Notes: a model not told the origin generated them from the sequence alone. A DNA stretch of 64,000 nucleotides from Shimia sp. R10_1 (GCF_017744095.1 NZ_JAGHQX010000006.1:264610-328609); one strand, 5' to 3'. Positions 32,683-41,179 are shown, counted from the first letter of the stretch. Translations and numbers: made by a program.

Positions 32683-33705
32683 ATGGGCTATCGCATCGTC
32701 GTCGCAGGCGCCACGGGCAACGTGGGTCGCGAAATGCTGAACATTCTGGAGGAGCGTCAGTTCCCCGTGGATGAGCTTGCCGTTCTGGCCAGCCGCCGTA
32801 GCCAGGGTACCGAGGTCACCTTCGCCGACAAAACACTGAAAATTCAAGACATTGAACAGTTCGACTTCTCGGGCTGGGACATGGCGCTTTTTGCGATCGG
32901 CTCTGACGCCACCAAGAAATTCGCGCCCATCGCTGCGGCTGCAGGCTGTGTCGTGATCGACAACAGCTCGCTCTACCGCTACGACCCGGACGTACCGCTG
33001 ATCGTGCCTGAGTGTAATGCCGATGCGATTCACGGCTATTCCAAGAAAAACATCATCGCCAACCCCAACTGCTCCACCGCGCAGATGGTTGTGGCGCTGA
33101 AGCCCCTGCACGACCGCGCAAAAATCAAACGTGTCGTGGTGTCGACCTACCAGTCCGTGTCCGGCTCCGGCAAAGACGCGATGGACGAGCTCTGGGATCA
33201 GACCAAAGCGGTCTACAACCCAACCTCTGACGTGCCGCCAAAGGTCTACACCAAAGAAATCGCCTTCAACGTGATCCCGCACATCGACGTCTTCATGGAA
33301 GACGGCTCCACCAAAGAAGAGTGGAAGATGGTTGCCGAGACCAAGAAAATCGTCGACACAAACATCAAAGTCACCGCCACCTGCGTGCGCGTGCCTGTGT
33401 TTGTGGGCCACTCTGAATCGATCAACATCGAGTTTGAGGATTTCCTGGACGAAGACGAAGCCCGCGACATCCTACGCCAAAGCCCCGGCATCATGGTCAT
33501 CGACAAGCGCGAAGACGGCGGCTACGTCACCCCGAAAGAATGCGTGGGCGACTTCGCCACCTTCATCTCGCGCATCCGCCAGGACAGCACCGTCGAAAAC
33601 GGCCTGAACCTGTGGTGCGTGTCTGACAACCTGCGCAAAGGCGCGGCGCTGAACGCGGTACAGATCGCCGAAACTCTGGGCCGCGAAGTGCTCAAAAAGG
33701 GCTAA
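32683..33705 (+). CDS. asd: Aspartate-semialdehyde dehydrogenase
   Basis: Asd reduces aspartyl phosphate to the semialdehyde for lysine, threonine, methionine and diaminopimelate synthesis. The 340-residue protein has the NADP loop VVAGATGNVGREMLNILEERQFP near residue 6, the active-site Cys in IIANPNCSTAQMVVAL near 132, the catalytic His/Arg region in VTATCVRVPVFVGHSESINIEF near 228, and the SYQSVSGSGK-like STYQSVSGSGKDAMDEL near 155. The ATG follows GGAGACC. It has its own strong terminator. Confidence 0.97.
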   Translation: MGYRIVVAGATGNVGREMLNILEERQFPVDELAVLASRRSQGTEVTFADKTLKIQDIEQFDFSGWDMALFAIGSDATKKFAPIAAAAGCVVIDNSSLYRYDPDVPLIVPECNADAIHGYSKKNIIANPNCSTAQMVVALKPLHDRAKIKRVVVSTYQSVSGSGKDAMDELWDQTKAVYNPTSDVPPKVYTKEIAFNVIPHIDVFMEDGSTKEEWKMVAETKKIVDTNIKVTATCVRVPVFVGHSESINIEFEDFLDEDEARDILRQSPGIMVIDKREDGGYVTPKECVGDFATFISRIRQDSTVENGLNLWCVSDNLRKGAALNAVQIAETLGREVLKKG

Positions 33706-33727
33706 GCCCTGCGCTGACAGGTATTAG

Positions 33728-33754
33728 AAAGGCGTCCCTTGGGGCGCCTTTTTT
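33728..33754 (+). terminator. Rho-independent terminator of asd
   Basis: AAAGGCGTCCC (33728-33738) pairs with GGGGCGCCTTT around TT, allowing a G-T pair, and a T-run follows to 33754. Confidence 0.9.
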
Positions 33755-33884
33755 GTGTCGGAATACAGAGTGCGCCCGTGCCTGTGGCAATCCCCCGCCC
33801 AAGCGCCTGCCCACAGGCAGGCCTGCCTTGCAACTGCGCCCGCCCCGTGTTGCTCTCCTCTTGAACGCAACACATAGGTGCTTG

Positions 33885-35510
33885 ATGAAACACGCTCTTT
33901 TGGCCGCAACCCTGCTGCCCTTCGCCTCACCACTCTCTGCGGACATTATCCCAATCAATGCCCCTGTCACCGCGGCGACCCTGTATTCCGAAGGTGCAAC
34001 CGTCACCCGAACCGTGCCCTTCACCGCCCCCGAAGGCGCGCATGAGCTGCTCATCACCAATCTGCCCGAAAGCCTAGACCCAACCTCTGTGCGGGTCGCC
34101 CTTGAGGGCGCAACCCTTGGCGCCATCACCGTGCGCAACAACCGCACCTTCCCACTCGATCTGCCAGACAGCCCCGCGCTGACCGCCGCCAAAGCCGCCC
34201 GTGACGTGGCCCGCGACGCCCTGCGCGCAGTCGAAGACAGCAAAGCAGACGCGCTGCTGACCGCCAAAGCCGCCAAAGCCCGCCTTGCCTATCTCGCCAC
34301 GCTGAAAGCCCCAACCGAAACCGCCGCCTCAGCGGAAACCCTTTTGGCCACGCTCACCTTGATCAACGAGCAAACCCTTGCGATCCAAAAAGAAATCGCC
34401 ACGATTGAGCGCGACACCCGACGTTTTGAGCAAACATTGAAAGACCGCCAGCAAGACCTGCAAGACGCCCAAAAACTGGTGGATGCCCTCACGCCTTCGC
34501 TCAATGAAAACGCCATGCTTTCGATCTCCATCACCGCGCAGGAGGCCACCACAGGCGCGCTCACCCTGACCCATCTGACCGACGATGCCGGTTGGGAACC
34601 AGTCTACGATCTGCACCTGGCCACAGGGGACACGCCGACGCTTACCCTCAAGCGTGGGGCCTTCATTGGCCAATACACCGGCGAAGACTGGCGCGATGTC
34701 GCCGTGACGCTTTCCACCAGCCGACCCGACGCACAGACCCAGCCGCAACAGCTCTGGCCAGATTTGCGTCGTATCCTGCCCCAACAAGAGCAACTGGCCT
34801 ACGCCACCGACAGCCGCGCCCTCAAAAGCGCTCCTGCCCCCATGGCGGAGATGGCGATCATGGCAGACACCGCCGCCGTGGATTTCGGTGATGGCATCAA
34901 CGCCACCTACACCTACAACACGCCTGTTGATCTCACCTCAGATGCCGATGCGCTGCGCATCGCGCTGGACACACTGGCCCTCACGCCCACGGTCTACGCA
35001 CACGCCAACCCGCTGTATGACGAAACCGCCTTCCTCATGGCCGATGTCACCAACGCGTCTGAAGAAATCATTCTGCCAAGCGAAAACAGCAGCTTCTATC
35101 TCAATGGCACCTTCATTGGCGCGAGCCAGATGCCCCTTCTGGCCCAAGGCGACACAACAGAGCTCTCCTTTGGCCCGATCAACGGCCTCCGCCTGACCGA
35201 GACTCTTGTTCAGCGCAACACCGGCGACAGCGGCGTGATCACCACCCGGAATGACCAGACCGAAGAGCGCATTTTGACCGCCGAAAATCTCACCGGTCAG
35301 ACATGGGATCTGCGCCTCTTTGGCCGCGTCCCCTATTCCGAGCAGGCCGATCTGCAAATCACATGGCAGGCGACCCCAGCCCCGACCGCTGAAGATGTGG
35401 ACGGAGACCGCGGCATCCTGATGTGGGAGCGCCCACTGGCTGCGGGGGAAACCTTCACTGTGACGCTTTCCCATGAACTCAAATGGCCCACAGACATGAT
35501 TCTGCGCTGA
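33885..35510 (+). CDS. Exported DUF4139 (mucoidy-inhibitor MuiA-like) protein
   Basis: The 541-residue protein has signal peptide MKHALLAATLLPFASPLSA, an N-terminal DUF4140 segment with APVTAATLYSEGATVTRTVPFTAPEGAHELLITNLPESLDPTSVRVAL, a coiled-coil (residues about 85-210, rich in Ala, Lys, Glu and Gln) and a DUF4139 domain from about residue 220 with WEPVYDLHLATGDTPTLTLKRGAFIGQYTGEDWRDVAVTLSTSRPD. This domain order matches the MuiA family, whose function is unproven and which is expected in the periplasm. The ATG at 33885 gives the signal peptide; the upstream frame in the terminator-to-gene gap is not coding. A terminator lies at 35541. Confidence 0.85.
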   Translation: MKHALLAATLLPFASPLSADIIPINAPVTAATLYSEGATVTRTVPFTAPEGAHELLITNLPESLDPTSVRVALEGATLGAITVRNNRTFPLDLPDSPALTAAKAARDVARDALRAVEDSKADALLTAKAAKARLAYLATLKAPTETAASAETLLATLTLINEQTLAIQKEIATIERDTRRFEQTLKDRQQDLQDAQKLVDALTPSLNENAMLSISITAQEATTGALTLTHLTDDAGWEPVYDLHLATGDTPTLTLKRGAFIGQYTGEDWRDVAVTLSTSRPDAQTQPQQLWPDLRRILPQQEQLAYATDSRALKSAPAPMAEMAIMADTAAVDFGDGINATYTYNTPVDLTSDADALRIALDTLALTPTVYAHANPLYDETAFLMADVTNASEEIILPSENSSFYLNGTFIGASQMPLLAQGDTTELSFGPINGLRLTETLVQRNTGDSGVITTRNDQTEERILTAENLTGQTWDLRLFGRVPYSEQADLQITWQATPAPTAEDVDGDRGILMWERPLAAGETFTVTLSHELKWPTDMILR

Positions 35511-35540
35511 CCCGGCGCCACTGAATCATCACGCAATTTT

Positions 35541-35571
35541 CCAAAATGGCGCCACACTCGGCGCCATTTTT
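35541..35571 (+). terminator. Rho-independent terminator of the DUF4139 gene
   Basis: AAAATGGCGCC (35543-35553) pairs with GGCGCCATTTT (35560-35570) around six bases, with a T-run. Confidence 0.88.
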
Positions 35572-35627
35572 GCCTCAAACTTAGATTAAATTGCATACAC
35601 AGGGGCAGGCAAGCAGAGGAACACCAT

Positions 35628-35759
35628 ATGTTCACACGCATCGCACAGCGCCTGTCTGGCGCCCGACCTAAGGAAGGCCCGCTGACCGCCAAGGCCCGCC
35701 AGCGCCGTCTCATCGCGCTCAAAATGCACGGCATTGCCCAGAAATCGCTGCTCGTCTAG
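35628..35759 (+). CDS. 43-residue basic protein
   Basis: An ATG at 35628 preceded by AGAGGAAC opens a 43-codon frame ending TAG at 35757-35759. The product is basic with no hydrophobic segment: MFTRIAQRLSGARPKEGPL, then TAKARQRRLIALKMHGIAQK, ending SLLV. Terminators bound the region (35541-35571 upstream; the minus-strand one at 35875-35905 downstream), so it is an isolated unit. GC-ending codons and the ribosome site support a real gene. The function is unknown; a nucleic-acid or ribosome-binding small protein is possible from the basic helix pattern. Confidence 0.55.
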   Translation: MFTRIAQRLSGARPKEGPLTAKARQRRLIALKMHGIAQKSLLV

Positions 35760-35858
35760 GCGCCCACCTTCCGCTTTTTTTCGCCGCGCTTCCTCTTGCC
35801 AAAGATCTCCCGGAGTGAGCCGCGTCTAAAAATCTGTCGGTGGACTGTTTTGGCGGCG

Positions 35859-35874
35859 GAGGGGCAGGCCCCTC
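35859..35874. repeat. GC-rich hairpin, possible partial dispersed repeat
   Basis: GAGGGGC (35859-35865) pairs with GCCCCTC (35868-35874) around AG. It resembles the first hairpin of the dispersed element at 18973 and 40542 but lacks the CGGGATATTT block, so it may be a relic or unrelated. Confidence 0.35.
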
Positions 35875-35905
35875 AAACAAAAAGCCCGCAAGACTTGCGG
35901 GCTTT
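35875..35905 (-). terminator. Terminator of the carbonic anhydrase gene
   Basis: AAAGCCCGCAAG (35881-35892) and CTTGCGGGCTTT (35894-35905) form a perfect 12-bp stem. On the minus strand it is followed by TTTTTGTTTG. It ends the gene at 35928. Confidence 0.88.
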
Positions 35906-35927
35906 CAGCTTAGATCAAAGTGGTCTC

Positions 35928-36578
35928 TCAGACCTGCACAAACCCTTTGCTTGCGCTTTCGTAGGCCTCAAGCCCACCTTCCGCAATGTTATGCCAAAGC
36001 CCGTGCAGCGTCAGCGTACCTGCCTCTACGCGTTCTTTGACAAAGGGGAAGGTCATCAGATTGTCGAGTGACACCAGAACCGAGCGTTTTTCCAGCGCAC
36101 GTGCCTGCTCGGTGGCGTCCTTGATGTCCGCCACATCTTCATAGCCGGGGCGCAATACGTCCATCCAGCGACCAACAAAACTGTCTTTGGCCTCAAGCGC
36201 GGGCGCATGGCCTTTGCACATATCAATGCAGCCCTGCACACCACCGCACTGACTGTGGCCGAGAACCACAACATGCGCGACTTTCAATGCGGTCACCGCA
36301 TATTCAATCGCAGCACTGGTGCCGTGCTGGTTGCCATCCGGCTGAAACGGCGGCACGAGGTTGGCGATATTGCGGTGAATGAAGAATTCACCCTGATCTG
36401 CGCCAAAGATCGATGTCACATGGACACGGCTGTCGCAGCAGCTGATGATCATGGCACGGGGATGCTGCCCCTCTGTGCCCAGATGGCGATACCAGCTCTG
36501 ATTTTCTTCATATGTTGTGGCTTTCCAACCCTGGTAGCGTTGCACCAAATAGGACGGGAGCGGCTTTATGTGATCCAT
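35928..36578 (-). CDS. Beta-class carbonic anhydrase
   Basis: The enzyme interconverts CO2 and bicarbonate. The 216-residue chain has the zinc ligands in MIISCCDSRVHVTSIF (Cys near residue 47 and the Asp-Arg dyad) and VVVLGHSQCGGVQGCID (His and Cys near 106-109), plus the intervening FFIHRNIANLVPPF segment. It lacks a signal peptide, so it is cytoplasmic. The ATG at 36578 follows GAGGAAAC; the longest frame begins at a GTG four codons upstream that overlaps this ribosome site and is not a likely start. A strong terminator follows. Confidence 0.93.
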   Translation of the reverse strand: MDHIKPLPSYLVQRYQGWKATTYEENQSWYRHLGTEGQHPRAMIISCCDSRVHVTSIFGADQGEFFIHRNIANLVPPFQPDGNQHGTSAAIEYAVTALKVAHVVVLGHSQCGGVQGCIDMCKGHAPALEAKDSFVGRWMDVLRPGYEDVADIKDATEQARALEKRSVLVSLDNLMTFPFVKERVEAGTLTLHGLWHNIAEGGLEAYESASKGFVQV

Positions 36579-36722
36579 ATGTTTCCTCACGCGTTTTAGG
36601 AGGGATAGGTGAAATTTAGCTGTAATTCGAGGGAAAAGAACGACGCAAGAAACTTTTTGAGAAGGTTTGCGTGGTCTTTATGTCCCAACCGTTGGGGGTA
36701 ACGGAATAACTTGGGGTGAACT

Positions 36723-37103
36723 ATGAACCAAATTGCGACGCTCAAAATGTCCGAGCAAGCTGTCGTTGATCACGATGAACTGACACGTGTGCTGATCCGT
36801 CTGGATCAAAACGACGTGGAAGAAACGTTTATGTCTCTGATCAAATCGCTGACAGATCATCTGGCCATGGCAGAGCGGCATTACAATGCGGATGATCTCA
36901 CAGAACTTGCCGAAACGATGACCTTGGTGGAACTCATCGCGGGCCGTCTGTGCATGACAGCGCTCTCCCGTGTGGCTGTGGATGTGATTGCCTGCTGCGA
37001 ACGGCATGATTCAGTCGCACTGGCGGCGACCTATGCCCGTCTGATCCGCATCGGCGAATGCGCTCTGCGGGAAATCTGGGATCTGAAGCGCAGCTACATC
37101 TGA
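36723..37103 (+). CDS. Unrecognised helical protein
   Basis: I do not recognise this 126-residue product. It is predicted helical throughout, with HDELTRVLIRLDQNDVEETFMSLIKSLTDHLAMAERHYNADDLTELAETMTLVELIAGRLCMTALSRVAVDVIACCERHDSVALAATYARLIRIGECALREIWDLKR. A four-helix bundle of HPt or dimerisation type would fit the periodicity, but the conserved HxxKG phosphotransfer His motif is not clear. The gene is alone between carbonic anhydrase (divergent) and the M17 peptidase. A small CCCAAC/GTTGGG palindrome lies 30 bases upstream of the start. Confidence 0.6.
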   Translation: MNQIATLKMSEQAVVDHDELTRVLIRLDQNDVEETFMSLIKSLTDHLAMAERHYNADDLTELAETMTLVELIAGRLCMTALSRVAVDVIACCERHDSVALAATYARLIRIGECALREIWDLKRSYI

Positions 37104-37302
37104 TCACCGCGTGTGGGCAACGCGCCCACCGCCTGTGCACTGCACATCTGACCAAGTCGCATCTGTCAAAGACGCTACGGCCGCTATAGCACCGTTGTGC
37201 GCCGCCGACCTTAGGGAACGCGGCGAACAAGCGATTCAATTCATGTGCAAACTGCACTAGGTTGGCATCAAAACATCTCCAATTCGGTGTGAAAGGTGCG
37301 CG

Positions 37303-38694
37303 ATGTCTCTCAAATTTGCTTCTTCTGACAGCTCCAATGTCATTCCTCTGCATGTCATCGACAGCGACGGATTTGACGCATGGTGTGATCGCCAGTCTGA
37401 CCCAACCCGCGCCTTTGTTGCCGCCACGGGCTTTACGCCCGCGCTTGGCAAAAGCCTGCTGGTGCCCGATGCCAGTGGCAAACCACTCTTGGCGATCGCG
37501 GGTTTTGGCACCGCAGCCACGCGCGCGCGCGGCCGGTTTGCGCTGGCTGCCGCGGCCGCAACCTTGCCTGAAGGCACCTATGCGCTTGCGGCCCCTTTGC
37601 CCGCATCAGATCTGGAAACCGAATGCCTCGGCTGGCTGCTCGCCACCTATGCCTTTGACCGTTACAAAGACCGCTCTGGCGCAAAAACCGCGCTGATCTG
37701 CCCGGATGGCGTGGACGCTGAGAAAATCGAATCCATCGCCGCAGGCGAAGCCCTCACCCGCGATCTGATCAACACGCCAGCCTCAGACATGGGCCCTCAA
37801 GAGTTAGAGGATGCCGCCAAAAGCCTCGCGCAAGCCCATGGCGCGCGCTGCACTGTGACCACAGGCGACGCGTTGTTGGCCGATAACTTCCCGATGATCC
37901 ACACCGTCGGCCGTGCCGCCGCCCCCCACCGTGCGCCCCGCCTGATTGACATGTCCTGGGGCCAAAGCGGCCCCAAACTCACACTGGTGGGCAAAGGCGT
38001 CTGTTTTGACACCGGCGGGCTGAACCTGAAGCCGGGCGGCTCCATGGGACTGATGAAAAAGGATATGGGCGGTGCAGCCACCGTGCTTGGTCTGGCGCAT
38101 ATGATCATGGCCCTGAACCTGCCGCTGCAGCTGCGCGTGCTGATCCCCGCCGTGGAAAACGCGGTTTCCGGCGACAGCTTCCGCCCCGGCGACATTCTGA
38201 CCTCGCGCAAAGGGCTGACGGTCGAGATCAACAACACCGACGCCGAAGGCCGCCTCGTGCTGGCCGACGCCCTCGCCCTTGGATCTGAGGACACCCCGGA
38301 TCTGATGATCTCCATGGCCACGCTCACCGGCGCGGCCCGCGTGGCGGTTGGCCCGGATCTGTCGCCCTACTACACCGATGACGCCGCCTTTGCCGCCGCG
38401 CTTGACCACAGCGCAAGCGCCGTCTCAGACCCGGTCTGGCGCATGCCTTTCTGGGAACCTTACGAAAAAATGATCGAACCGGGCATCGCAGACCTCGACA
38501 ACGCGCCTTCTGGCGGCTTTGCTGGCTCTATCACCGCCGCGCTGTTTTTGCGCCGCTTTGCAACAGGTCAACGTTATGCCCATTTTGACATTTACGGCTG
38601 GAACCCCTCTGCGGCCCCGGCCCGCCCCAAAGGCGGTGTTGGCATGGGCGCGCGCGCCATTCTCGCAGCCCTGCCCCAATTGTTAGACCTCTGA
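37303..38694 (+). CDS. M17 leucyl aminopeptidase family protein
   Basis: The 463-residue metallopeptidase removes N-terminal residues from peptides using two metal ions. The catalytic domain has GKGVCFDTGGLNLKPGGSMGLMKKDMGGAATVLGLAHMI near residue 230 (Lys and first Asp), then LTVEINNTDAEGRLVLADALALG near 302 (Asp, Glu and Arg). The N-terminal domain is short relative to PepA (about 500 residues). It overlaps the NlpC/P60 gene by four bases. Pairing with a cell-wall peptidase suggests recycling of muropeptide-derived peptides, an inference. Confidence 0.92.
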   Translation: MSLKFASSDSSNVIPLHVIDSDGFDAWCDRQSDPTRAFVAATGFTPALGKSLLVPDASGKPLLAIAGFGTAATRARGRFALAAAAATLPEGTYALAAPLPASDLETECLGWLLATYAFDRYKDRSGAKTALICPDGVDAEKIESIAAGEALTRDLINTPASDMGPQELEDAAKSLAQAHGARCTVTTGDALLADNFPMIHTVGRAAAPHRAPRLIDMSWGQSGPKLTLVGKGVCFDTGGLNLKPGGSMGLMKKDMGGAATVLGLAHMIMALNLPLQLRVLIPAVENAVSGDSFRPGDILTSRKGLTVEINNTDAEGRLVLADALALGSEDTPDLMISMATLTGAARVAVGPDLSPYYTDDAAFAAALDHSASAVSDPVWRMPFWEPYEKMIEPGIADLDNAPSGGFAGSITAALFLRRFATGQRYAHFDIYGWNPSAAPARPKGGVGMGARAILAALPQLLDL

Positions 38695-39569
38695 TGACAG
38701 CCCCCACGGACAGACGCCTCACCCCCAGCACCGGCAAAGTCGCCGCCGAGCATCTGCGCGGCAGTGTCGAGGCCCAGACCTATGTCACACCCGTTGCCTA
38801 CCGTGTGGCTATGGTGGTGACTGATCTGCTCTCAGCGCCCGATGGCACACGCGAGCGGCAGCTGCTGCGTGGTGAGGTCTTCCATGTGATTCACAAAGAG
38901 ATGGGCATGGCCTTTGGCTATGCAGACAAAGACGGCTATGTCGGTTGGGTCGACATCGGCGATGTGCTGAGCCACCCAAAGCAAACCCCGACGCACCGCA
39001 TCTCCGCCGCCCGCAGTTATGCAAAATCCACGCCGGGGCTGAAAGCCATGGGGCTTGTCACGCCACTGCCTTTTGGCACCCGCCTCGTGGTGCTTTCTGA
39101 GGAGGATGGCTGGTCACGCATCGCTTGGGATGGGGGGCAAGTCACCCGTGATCTCTATGTGCCCGCCAGCCACCTGATGGCCATTGATGCCATCGAACCG
39201 GACGCCACCGCCGTTGCCGAACGCCTGATTGGCACGCCATACCTCTGGGGCGGCAACTCAAGCTTTGGGCTGGATTGCTCGGGCCTCGTGCAAGCCGCGC
39301 TGCACGCGGTGGGGCTGTCCTGCCCCGGCGACAGCGACCTGCAAGAGGCCGCTTTTGAAGACGCCACAGGCCCCTATCAGCGTGGCGACCTGTTGTTCTG
39401 GAAAGGCCATGTCGCCATGGTCACTGATGCAAACACACTGATCCACGCCAACGCGCATCACATGGCCGTGGCTTATGAGCCGATTGCCGAGGCCATCACC
39501 CGTATTGCCGCACAGGGCGACGGACCGGTGACCTCCCACAAGCGCCCGACCTACGGAGATGCCGCATGA
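38694..39569 (+). CDS. NlpC/P60 family cysteine peptidase with SH3 domains
   Basis: The 291-residue protein has two SH3-like segments (residues about 20-150, for example VFHVIHKEMGMAFGYADKDGYVGWVDIGDVL and LVVLSEEDGWSRIAWDGGQ) and an NlpC/P60 domain. Catalytic Cys is in FGLDCSGLVQAALHAVG near 198 and His in WKGHVAMVTDANTLIHANAHHMAV near 240-259. No signal peptide is seen, so it is likely cytoplasmic and acts on imported muropeptide D-gamma-glutamyl peptides, consistent with the adjoining aminopeptidase gene. It overlaps both neighbours by four bases. Confidence 0.9.
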   Translation: MTAPTDRRLTPSTGKVAAEHLRGSVEAQTYVTPVAYRVAMVVTDLLSAPDGTRERQLLRGEVFHVIHKEMGMAFGYADKDGYVGWVDIGDVLSHPKQTPTHRISAARSYAKSTPGLKAMGLVTPLPFGTRLVVLSEEDGWSRIAWDGGQVTRDLYVPASHLMAIDAIEPDATAVAERLIGTPYLWGGNSSFGLDCSGLVQAALHAVGLSCPGDSDLQEAAFEDATGPYQRGDLLFWKGHVAMVTDANTLIHANAHHMAVAYEPIAEAITRIAAQGDGPVTSHKRPTYGDAA

Positions 39570-40543
39570 GCGACGACTTCTTCAAACCCGTCTCCGGCAT
39601 GGACCTGCCGCGTTTTGCCGGGGTGCCCTCTTTCATGCGCCTGCCAATCATGGATCTGGACCACGCCCGGCTGCGCGACGTGGATGTCGGTCTCATCGGC
39701 GTGCCTTGGGACAGCGGCACCACCAACCGGCCCGGCCCGCGCCACGGCCCCCGCCAGCTGCGCGACGCCTCCACCATGATCCGCGCCCAGAACGGCGCCA
39801 CCGGCGTGCGCCCCTTTGATCTCATCAACTGCGCTGATCTTGGCGATGTGGGCCCCAATCCGGCGGATATTCTCGACAGTATGGAGCGCATCACCGCCTT
39901 TTATCAGCAGGTCATGGCCGCAGGCATCACCCCCCTCACCGCAGGGGGCGACCACCTGACCAGCCTGCCCGTGCTCCGCGCGCTCGCCAAAGACGCGCCA
40001 CTGGGCATGGTGCATTTTGACAGCCACACCGATCTTTATCACAGCTACTTTGGCGGCACGATGTACACCCACGGCACACCGTTTCGCCGCGCGGTGGAAG
40101 AGGGTCTGCTGGATCCCAAACGTGTGGTGCAAATCGGCATTCGCGGCAGCACCTATGACGATGAAGACACCGATTTTGCCAAAAGCGTCGGCATCCGCGT
40201 GATCCGCATCGAGGAATTCTTTGCGCGTGGTCTGGCTGACGTCATGGCAGAAGCCCGCGAAATTGTCGGCACCGCACCCACTTATGTCAGCTATGACATT
40301 GATTTTGTCGATCCAACGTTCGCCCCCGGCACCGGCACGCCCGAAGTGGGCGGCCCCAATAGCTTTCAGGCGCTGGAAGTGGTGCGTGCGCTGGATGGGC
40401 TCAACATCATTGGGGCCGATCTGGTGGAGGTGTCCCCGCCTTTTGACAGCACAGGCGGCACAGCCTTCCTTGGGGTCTCCATCATGTTTGAGTTGCTCTG
40501 CGTGATGGCAAACGGCATCGCATCCCGCCCCACAGTAGGTTAG
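39566..40543 (+). CDS. speB: Agmatinase / ureohydrolase family enzyme
   Basis: The 325-residue protein is an arginase-fold ureohydrolase with two Mn(II): GVPWDSGTTNRPGPRHGPRQLRDAS near residue 47, the metal-binding GGDHLTSLPVLRAL near 129, HFDSHTDLYHSYFGGTMYTHGTPFRRAV near 151, and YDIDFVDPTFAPGTGTPEVGG near 243, all with the Asp/His ligands. Agmatinase, guanidinobutyrase and guanidinopropionase share these motifs; speB is my best guess by length. It overlaps the NlpC/P60 stop by four bases. The dispersed repeat starts inside the last codons' stop region and follows the gene. Confidence 0.85.
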   Translation: MSDDFFKPVSGMDLPRFAGVPSFMRLPIMDLDHARLRDVDVGLIGVPWDSGTTNRPGPRHGPRQLRDASTMIRAQNGATGVRPFDLINCADLGDVGPNPADILDSMERITAFYQQVMAAGITPLTAGGDHLTSLPVLRALAKDAPLGMVHFDSHTDLYHSYFGGTMYTHGTPFRRAVEEGLLDPKRVVQIGIRGSTYDDEDTDFAKSVGIRVIRIEEFFARGLADVMAEAREIVGTAPTYVSYDIDFVDPTFAPGTGTPEVGGPNSFQALEVVRALDGLNIIGADLVEVSPPFDSTGGTAFLGVSIMFELLCVMANGIASRPTVG

Positions 40544-40605
40544 GGGCGCTGCCCCTGACACATCTGCGATGTGCCCACCCCGGGATATTTCAAGAATGAG
40601 AAACC
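40542..40605 (+). repeat. Dispersed structured repeat, copy 2
   Basis: The same three-part order as at 18973: AGGGGC-GCT-GCCCCT (40542-40556), a second hairpin CACATC-TGC-GATGTG (40559-40573), then CCCACCCCGGGATATTT, CAAG and AATGAGAAACC (40574-40605). The second stem has wholly different bases from copy 1 (GCTTGCC/GGCAAGC) but keeps complementarity. It lies between agmatinase and the converging DUF2794 gene. Confidence 0.78.
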
Positions 40606-40622
40606 GGGGCGCGTTGCCTGCG

Positions 40623-40970
40623 TCAATCCACAGCGCGGATCAATTTGCGCTCCAGCACACGCAGCACGGTCTTGAGGTCATGGCCACGCTTGAGCACCCG
40701 ACCGTCCATCCCAATCACCGCGTAAAGCCCCTGCTTGTTGCGCAGTTTCGGACGCTTTTCGATCCGATACAGCGGGTTTTCTGCGGTGCGCCTGAAAACA
40801 GAAAACACCGCCACTTCCTTGAGTGAAGAAATCCCATAGTCGCGCCACTCTCCGGCGGCGACCATACGGCCATATAGGCCCAGAATGAGCATCAATTCGG
40901 TGCGGTGAAACGCAACCTGCTGCGGCGGTTTAAGAGACGGGTGCAAGGCGGTAGGAGGCTGGGCATTCAT
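40623..40970 (-). CDS. DUF2794 protein
   Basis: The 115-residue product fits DUF2794: VAFHRTELMLILGLYGRMVAAGEWRDYGISSLKEVAVFSVFRRTAENPLYRIEKRPKLRNKQGLYAVIGMDGRVLKRGHDLKTVLRVLERKLIRAVD. It is a small soluble alpha/beta protein of unknown function, widespread in alphaproteobacteria. The ATG at 40970 gives the family length; upstream in-frame starts add an Arg-rich leader that is unlikely to be translated. The gene is divergent from cytochrome c', and a strong inverted repeat lies upstream at 41134-41179. Confidence 0.85.
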   Translation of the reverse strand: MNAQPPTALHPSLKPPQQVAFHRTELMLILGLYGRMVAAGEWRDYGISSLKEVAVFSVFRRTAENPLYRIEKRPKLRNKQGLYAVIGMDGRVLKRGHDLKTVLRVLERKLIRAVD

Positions 40971-41133
40971 GCGTTTAGACTTGCGCTCTTTGGAGGCAAA
41001 ATCAAGCCCTGCACGCCCTACCGTCCCGTCGCCACAGTTGTGCCGCAACTTCTCCTGCAAAAGGCCACGCCGCCTTCCTCTTTTCGCCCAAGCCAAATGC
41101 GAATGTATGGACATAGCGACTAAACACGCTACT

Positions 41134-41179
41134 CCCGACGACGCGGCTTAATTGCCCCCACCCAGTCTGCGTCGTCGGG
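41134..41179. promoter_or_regulatory. 11-bp perfect inverted repeat between DUF2794 and cytochrome c' genes
   Basis: CCCGACGACGC (41134-41144) mirrors GCGTCGTCGGG (41169-41179) around 24 bases. It lies 164 bases from the DUF2794 start and 135 from the cytochrome start, with no T-run. Function unknown; operator, structured leader or small RNA hairpin are possible. Confidence 0.45.

Noticed and set aside
37104..37302. Possible tRNA or small RNA between 36723 gene and the M17 peptidase
   Set aside because: No cloverleaf or conserved T-loop found and only short palindromes; ordinary intergenic sequence.
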